Positions 60,042 to 64,000 of a stretch of DNA of 64,000 bases are shown here, piece after piece (position 1 is the first letter of the stretch; the number at the start of each line of letters is the position of its first letter). The stretch covers positions 682,001 to 746,000 of the forward strand of contig JBALVI010000001.1 of assembly GCA_036961205.1 (NCBI GenBank), in the 5' to 3' direction. The notes below the pieces were generated by a model that did not search any database, was not told the origin of the DNA, and saw nothing but the letters and a program-made list of their open reading frames with translations. The DNA comes from CALJFL01 sp036961205 (GTDB lineage Bacteria > Pseudomonadota > Gammaproteobacteria > Pseudomonadales > Halieaceae). Made by a program: the position numbers and the translations under genes.

Positions 60042-60815
60042 ATGGGGCTCGCCAAGCGAATAATTCCCTGCCTGGATGTGGAGAATGGCCGCGTTGTCAA
60101 AGGGGTGAATTTTGTCGACATCCGTGATGCGGGTGACCCGGTTGAGATCGCTATGCGCTACAACGAGCAGGGCGCAGACGAAATCACTTTTCTCGATATC
60201 ACTGCCAGTCATGAAGGTCGTGAGACCACGGTTCATACGGTAGAGAAAATTGCCGAGCAGGTTTTTATTCCGCTGACAGTGGGCGGTGGTATTCGTGCAG
60301 TGGAAGATATTCGCACCATGCTAAATGCCGGCGCGGACAAGGTCAGTATTAATACGGCGGCCATTCATAACCCTGAGCTGGTCAGTGAATCTGCCGCCCG
60401 TTTTGGCTCCCAATGTATTGTCGTAGCCATCGACGCGAAGCGTGTAGATGACGTGGACGGCAAACCGCGCTGGGAAATATTCACTCACGGTGGTCGCAAG
60501 CCCACCGGGATTAATGCCGTTGAGTGGGCCGAACGTATGGCCGAGTTAGGTGCGGGTGAAATCTTACTGACCAGTATGGATAGAGATGGTACTCGCGATG
60601 GTTTCGAACTGGGTGTGACCCGGGCGATATCAGATGCGGTGAATATTCCGGTGATAGCCTCTGGTGGTGTCGGCAATCTTGATCACCTGGTGGAGGGCGT
60701 GCTCACCGGTGGTGCCGATGCGGTGCTCGCCGCCAGTATTTTTCACTTTGGGGAATATACGGTGCCGCAGGCCAAAGCTTACATGGCCTCACGTGGGATA
60801 GAAGTTAGGCTCTGA
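60042..60815 (+). CDS. hisF: Imidazole glycerol phosphate synthase, cyclase subunit
   Basis: TIM-barrel cyclase of 257 residues working with HisH; links histidine to purine synthesis through AICAR. The strand-1 motif IIPCLDVENGRVVKG has catalytic Asp11-equivalent, and LTSMDRDGTRDGF the second. VGGGIRAVEDI and IASGGVGNLDHL bind phosphate. Its last 37 bases overlap the end of the convergent yibQ-like gene. Confidence 0.97.
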   Translation: MGLAKRIIPCLDVENGRVVKGVNFVDIRDAGDPVEIAMRYNEQGADEITFLDITASHEGRETTVHTVEKIAEQVFIPLTVGGGIRAVEDIRTMLNAGADKVSINTAAIHNPELVSESAARFGSQCIVVAIDAKRVDDVDGKPRWEIFTHGGRKPTGINAVEWAERMAELGAGEILLTSMDRDGTRDGFELGVTRAISDAVNIPVIASGGVGNLDHLVEGVLTGGADAVLAASIFHFGEYTVPQAKAYMASRGIEVRL

Positions 60816-61762
60816 GCCTCTTGTACTTCTTCGTTTAAGACTTCGTCTTCTGGCTCCGGGCTATCGGTGATAACACCGGCGGGGGAATTTCCCTGGCTCT
60901 GCTGGCTCAGTACTTCCGATACAGACGCCAATGCAATTCCCTGCTCGGCAAGCCCAGGTAGAACCTGCGCCAAATACTCCAGTGTTACCCGATGTGGGTG
61001 CCCAATAACAACCGCCAGTCCGCTTTCCCGCGCTATTGCCAAGGCGGCATTAAAGCGTTCCTCTATAGCCTCTGAGGTACGCTCATTATCGAGAAAAACC
61101 TGTCGAGATAAATTCGCTACCCGTTGCTCCTGTGCTATTCGGGCGGCGACGGTTTCTTTACTGGTCCGGGAGTCGACAAAATACAGCCCCTGCCGTTTCA
61201 ACTCGTCCATCAACCAAACCATTTGCTGTGGATGTTGGGTAAGCTCACTGCCCATATGATTATTGACGCCCTGCAGGTGTGGTACTTGCAGGATGGCGGC
61301 GTTGAGGGTGGCGCGGAATTCGGCTTCGCTGAGATCCAGCGTAAGCGCTCCTGTACCCAGGTGTTGATCGTTGAGTGTGCTCATCGGTGCGTGCAGCATA
61401 ATTTCTTTGCCAGCCTGATGACCCACGCGGGCCAGATGATCGCCATGGCGTGTATAAGGCAACACAGCGAGGGTGATGTTGCCCGGCAGTTCTGTGGCCA
61501 GTGTGCCTCTGCGCAGCTCATGCCCCAGGTCGTCGATGATGATGACCAGTTGTGCAGCTTGCGGTCCAATGGCCGGTATTGCCTCTAACGCTTGCTGCTT
61601 AGTACTCAGTGGGCCTGTGGCAGTGGCCGGCTGGGCAAAACCGAGCGTCGGAATAAGACAGAACGCAACTGCCGCCGCTACTCTTATGGCGAAGCGGCTG
61701 GCCTTGCTAGGATTCGCCTGTGTCCTCGGTGGCTGCACTGGTTGCCTTATGGTTTTTATCAC
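60779..61762 (-). CDS. Divergent polysaccharide deacetylase (DUF610/YibQ-like)
   Basis: Protein of 327 residues, probably periplasmic: an N-terminal basic stretch precedes the hydrophobic AIRVAAAVAFCLIPTLGFAQ. The NodB-like fold is suggested by LVIIIDDLGHELRRGTLAT, MLHAPMST and GVNNHMGSELTQ. The family neighbours envC in E. coli and many gammaproteobacteria and is linked to cell-wall or envelope work, without a proven reaction. It starts at GTG 61762 inside the last 56 bases of ctpA, and its tail, rich in Glu and Pro, runs 37 bases into hisF antisense. Confidence 0.85.
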   Translation of the reverse strand: MIKTIRQPVQPPRTQANPSKASRFAIRVAAAVAFCLIPTLGFAQPATATGPLSTKQQALEAIPAIGPQAAQLVIIIDDLGHELRRGTLATELPGNITLAVLPYTRHGDHLARVGHQAGKEIMLHAPMSTLNDQHLGTGALTLDLSEAEFRATLNAAILQVPHLQGVNNHMGSELTQHPQQMVWLMDELKRQGLYFVDSRTSKETVAARIAQEQRVANLSRQVFLDNERTSEAIEERFNAALAIARESGLAVVIGHPHRVTLEYLAQVLPGLAEQGIALASVSEVLSQQSQGNSPAGVITDSPEPEDEVLNEEVQEAQSLTSIPREAM

Positions 61763-63047
61763 GCATCCCCAGTATGTTGATTCCCTTGAGCAAGGTCAGG
61801 GCTTCGTATAATTGATTGTCGGTAGACAGCAGTTCATCGGCAAGCTTAGTGGATGAACGGCTGTCCTCTTCGTCTCCTTCATTGGCGTTATCCAAATGGC
61901 CAGACAGGTCTGCTTCGCTGATACGGCTGGAGCTATCGTATGTCGTGACTTTGGCGCGCTCGACCCAGACGTCTGGTTCAATACCCTCAGCCTGAATGGA
62001 GCGGCCGTTGGGAGTGAAGTAAAGAGCGGTGGTCAACTTCACCGCTCTGGATTCCGAAAGTGGCAACACAGTTTGAACAGAGCCTTTACCAAAGCTGTTG
62101 GTACCCATGATCACTGCCCGGGAATTGTCCTGCAGCGCACCGGCGACAATCTCCGATGCACTGGCGGAACCGCCGTTGATCAACACCACCAGCGGTATGC
62201 CTTCAGAGTCGTCTTTGGCTGTGGCCTCGTAGTTGATGTCGGAATTTGCCAGCCGACCCTCGGTGTATACCACCGTGCCGCCAGTCATAAACATCCCTGC
62301 AACATCGACGCTGGCGCGCAATATGCCACCGGGGTTGTTGCGCAGGTCCAGCACCAGCCCTTTCAGACTTTCCTCGGCCATTAATTTGTTTAGCGACTTG
62401 CTGACATCCTCACCGGTGCGGCTCTGGAACTGTGCGATGCGAATATAGCCAAAGCCAGGCTCAAGCCAGCGGTCTCTGACACTGGCTGTTTTGATGGTGG
62501 CTCGCGTCAGGGTAACGTCAAAGGGTTGCGAGTCTCCGGATCTGCCAATGGTGAGTTCGATATCGCTGCCCTTGGGCCCTCGCATTATTTGGATAGCCTC
62601 GTTCAGGCTCATGCCTTTGATTGGCTTTTCGTTGAGCTTGAGAATAACGTCGCCCGATTGCAGGCCCGCGGCCGCGGCAGGAGAGCCATCGATAGGTGAG
62701 ATAATGGTGATATAACCATCTTCCATTCCGACTTCAATTCCGAGGCCGGTGAATTCACCGCTAGTACCCGATTGTAAATTCTCAAAGGCGTCTTTGGTCA
62801 GGTAGGTCGAGTGCGGGTCCAGGCCCATGAGCATGCCCTGGATCGCATATTCCAGCAGGGTGCTATCGTCTATTTCTTCGACATAGCCAACTCTGATTTG
62901 ATTGTAAACATCGGCAAAGGTGCGCAATTCTTTCAGCGGTAGCGCGCCAACATCCTCTTCCACCGCCACCGCGGAGGTAGACAGCAGTAGTGAAAGGATC
63001 GCTGCCTGTGCAGACAAGAGGGTGAGCCCAAAAAATTGATATCGCAT
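61707..63047 (-). CDS. ctpA: Carboxy-terminal processing protease (S41)
   Basis: Periplasmic serine protease of 446 residues that trims cell-wall hydrolases in related bacteria. ATG 63047 gives a signal peptide ending near LSTSAVAVEE; a longer frame upstream is rejected. A PDZ domain covers about 95-165 (GLGIEVGMEDGYITIISPI). The catalytic Ser is in INGGSASASEIVAGAL (about 298) and the Lys in NSFGKGSVQTVLPL. YVEEIDDSTLLEYAIQGMLM and DPHSTYL are family marks. It sits between envC and the yibQ-like gene, a wall-remodelling cluster. Confidence 0.93.
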   Translation of the reverse strand: MRYQFFGLTLLSAQAAILSLLLSTSAVAVEEDVGALPLKELRTFADVYNQIRVGYVEEIDDSTLLEYAIQGMLMGLDPHSTYLTKDAFENLQSGTSGEFTGLGIEVGMEDGYITIISPIDGSPAAAAGLQSGDVILKLNEKPIKGMSLNEAIQIMRGPKGSDIELTIGRSGDSQPFDVTLTRATIKTASVRDRWLEPGFGYIRIAQFQSRTGEDVSKSLNKLMAEESLKGLVLDLRNNPGGILRASVDVAGMFMTGGTVVYTEGRLANSDINYEATAKDDSEGIPLVVLINGGSASASEIVAGALQDNSRAVIMGTNSFGKGSVQTVLPLSESRAVKLTTALYFTPNGRSIQAEGIEPDVWVERAKVTTYDSSSRISEADLSGHLDNANEGDEEDSRSSTKLADELLSTDNQLYEALTLLKGINILGMRDKNHKATSAATEDTGES

Positions 63048-63129
63048 GATTACCGCCGGGTGGCTGACAAGCCTTAACAAATAGTGACTGTGTAGTGTAA
63101 CGCATCCTCGGGAGGACTTGCTAAACCCT

Positions 63130-64000
63130 CTAACTACGACACCAGTTGGCGGGATTGGTTGGTTTTCCATTGTGTCTAATTTCGAAATAGAGGGCAGCTT
63201 TTGTCAGACCTCCTGAATCTCCAACGGTGCTGATGGGAGTGCCCGCAGAAACCCACTCGCCTACTTCGCGCAACAGTGCCTGGTTGTGGGCGTACAGGCT
63301 CATGTAACCGTCACCGTGATCTACGATAAGCAATAACCCGGAACCGCGAAACCAGTCGGCGTAAACCACACGGCCGTGGTGTATGGCGCCCACCGTATCG
63401 CCTTCCTTGGCGGTGATGTTGATTCCCTGCCACTTCATTTTGCCCTCGTTGCGAGGTCGGCCGAAGCGGTTGCTGTTCTTGCCTTTCACCGGCCAGGGCA
63501 TTATGCCTCTGGCGGCCGCAAAGGGTTGATAATTGTCTGGGATCTGTAGATTTACTACCGCCTGCTCGATAGTTTCTAACAGGCGTTCCAGCTCTAGTCG
63601 ATTTTGCTGCAGATTCTTGAGGGACGCGCCTTTGGACTTTATATCGGCGTTCAGGAGGGCGACGGTGGCTTTGCGTTTATTCTGTGCGGAAACTAATTCC
63701 AGTTGCTGTTGCCGGAGTTCATTCTGGCGGGACTCCAGAGTATCTGTGGTTGCGACTATGCCCTGCGCCACCTGTTCGAGTTCAGACAAGGTTGCGCGAT
63801 AACCCGCTAGTAATTCAGTGCGTGCCTCAAAAAAGTAGCGATAATAGGCCATTGTTCTGGCCACTGTGTCGGGATCTTCCTGATTAAGCAGAACTTTGAG
63901 TTGGCCCTGCTGCCCCATTTTCCAGGCCGTTTCCAATTCGCTGGCGATTCGAGTCTGCTGGTCCTGGCGGGCACTTTCCAGGCCTGTTTTTCGTGTCTGT
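63130..64000 (-). CDS. envC: Murein hydrolase activator EnvC, 3' part (5' end outside window)
   Basis: Periplasmic activator of amidases at the division septum. The frame stays open to base 64000, so the N-terminus and signal peptide are outside. The visible part has coiled coil (about the first 130 residues, with ASLKNLQQNRLELERLLETI) and a C-terminal LytM/M23 domain. Zinc ligands are replaced: the HxxxD site reads KWQGIN and the LHFEI-type His is Tyr (LYFEIRHNGK). HGDGYMSLYAHN is kept. The lost ligands mean an activator, not a peptidase, as in E. coli EnvC. Confidence 0.92.
   Translation of the reverse strand, partial: QTRKTGLESARQDQQTRIASELETAWKMGQQGQLKVLLNQEDPDTVARTMAYYRYFFEARTELLAGYRATLSELEQVAQGIVATTDTLESRQNELRQQQLELVSAQNKRKATVALLNADIKSKGASLKNLQQNRLELERLLETIEQAVVNLQIPDNYQPFAAARGIMPWPVKGKNSNRFGRPRNEGKMKWQGINITAKEGDTVGAIHHGRVVYADWFRGSGLLLIVDHGDGYMSLYAHNQALLREVGEWVSAGTPISTVGDSGGLTKAALYFEIRHNGKPTNPANWCRS

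Noticed and set aside
63934..63936. TTG as start of the envC product
   Set aside because: The frame remains open to the window edge and the coiled coil continues, so the gene is cut by the window end.
1..64000. CRISPR arrays, insertion sequences, prophage or toxin-antitoxin loci
   Set aside because: No spaced direct repeats, transposase or phage genes were seen in reading both strands; all larger frames have chromosomal household or envelope homologues.

Overview
The window looks like a chromosomal segment of a free-living, Gram-negative gammaproteobacterium. It has a full lipopolysaccharide (LPS) inner-core pathway (WaaA/C/F/G/P, HldE), TolC, GlnE, ParE, RdgC, YggX-MutY and an unlinked hisBHAF block. 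Gene order repeatedly matches what I recall of Pseudomonas: DUF47-PiT-argE-argA; glnE-waaF-waaC-waaG-waaP through hldE-AKR-FAD-waaA to tolC-DUF1249-cpdA-parE; and yggX-mutY-hisBHAF-yibQ-ctpA-envC. Several local differences and the protein flavour suggest a marine relative (Cellvibrionales-like, e.g. Halieaceae or Spongiibacteraceae) rather than Pseudomonas itself; that placement is inference. I see no insertion sequences, phage genes, CRISPR arrays or rRNA. One tRNA (Phe, GAA) is present. Coding density is very high, with many 1-14 bp overlaps.

Layout. 1-4.3 kb: the 3' part of leuA, a serine-racemase-type PLP enzyme, a membrane diguanylate cyclase and a DUF6279 lipoprotein. 4.4-9 kb, minus strand: an apparent operon DUF47-PiT-argE-argA (phosphate uptake plus arginine synthesis) with an intrinsic terminator after argA. 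9.1-13.8 kb: an orphan GspE/PilB-like ATPase and glnE.

13.8-35.5 kb is the envelope glycan locus: waaF-waaC-waaG-waaP, a monoacylglycerol-lipase-like hydrolase, two further kinase-fold proteins, a GT4, waaL, and rmlD-rmlB facing rmlA-rmlC. It continues with a GT4/methyltransferase/alpha-alpha-barrel trio of unknown product, another methyltransferase, hldE, an aldo-keto reductase/FAD oxidoreductase pair, and waaA. Together these genes make ADP-heptose and dTDP-rhamnose, build and phosphorylate the core, and attach an outer chain. No wzx, wzy, wzz or msbA is in the window.

35.5-41.1 kb: tolC, then DUF1249-cpdA-parE and a YceI protein. 41.1-49.1 kb: an octaheme cytochrome c with a TPR tail, a glutamine amidotransferase, a STAS/SpoIIE-phosphatase partner-switching module, a glyoxalase-family protein and a KstD/fumarate-reductase-like flavoprotein. 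49.4-56.3 kb: rdgC-mnmH-DUF1653, a small membrane-protein operon (channel, YjdF, half-size Gdt1, GNAT), DoxX, a small heat-shock protein with a ROSE-like leader, a candidate small RNA, a sulfotransferase and an RDD protein. 56.4-64 kb: tRNA-Phe, yggX, mutY, hisBHAF, then yibQ/DUF610, ctpA and the 3' part of envC on the minus strand.

Most notable for follow-up are the GT4/methyltransferase/toroid trio (26.8-29.9 kb), the apparent RNA thermometer of the hsp20 gene (54.08-54.19 kb), the single-chain sensor-phosphatase-kinase with its STAS partner (44.3-47.0 kb), the octaheme-TPR protein, and a plus-strand terminator with no gene in front of it (54.9 kb).
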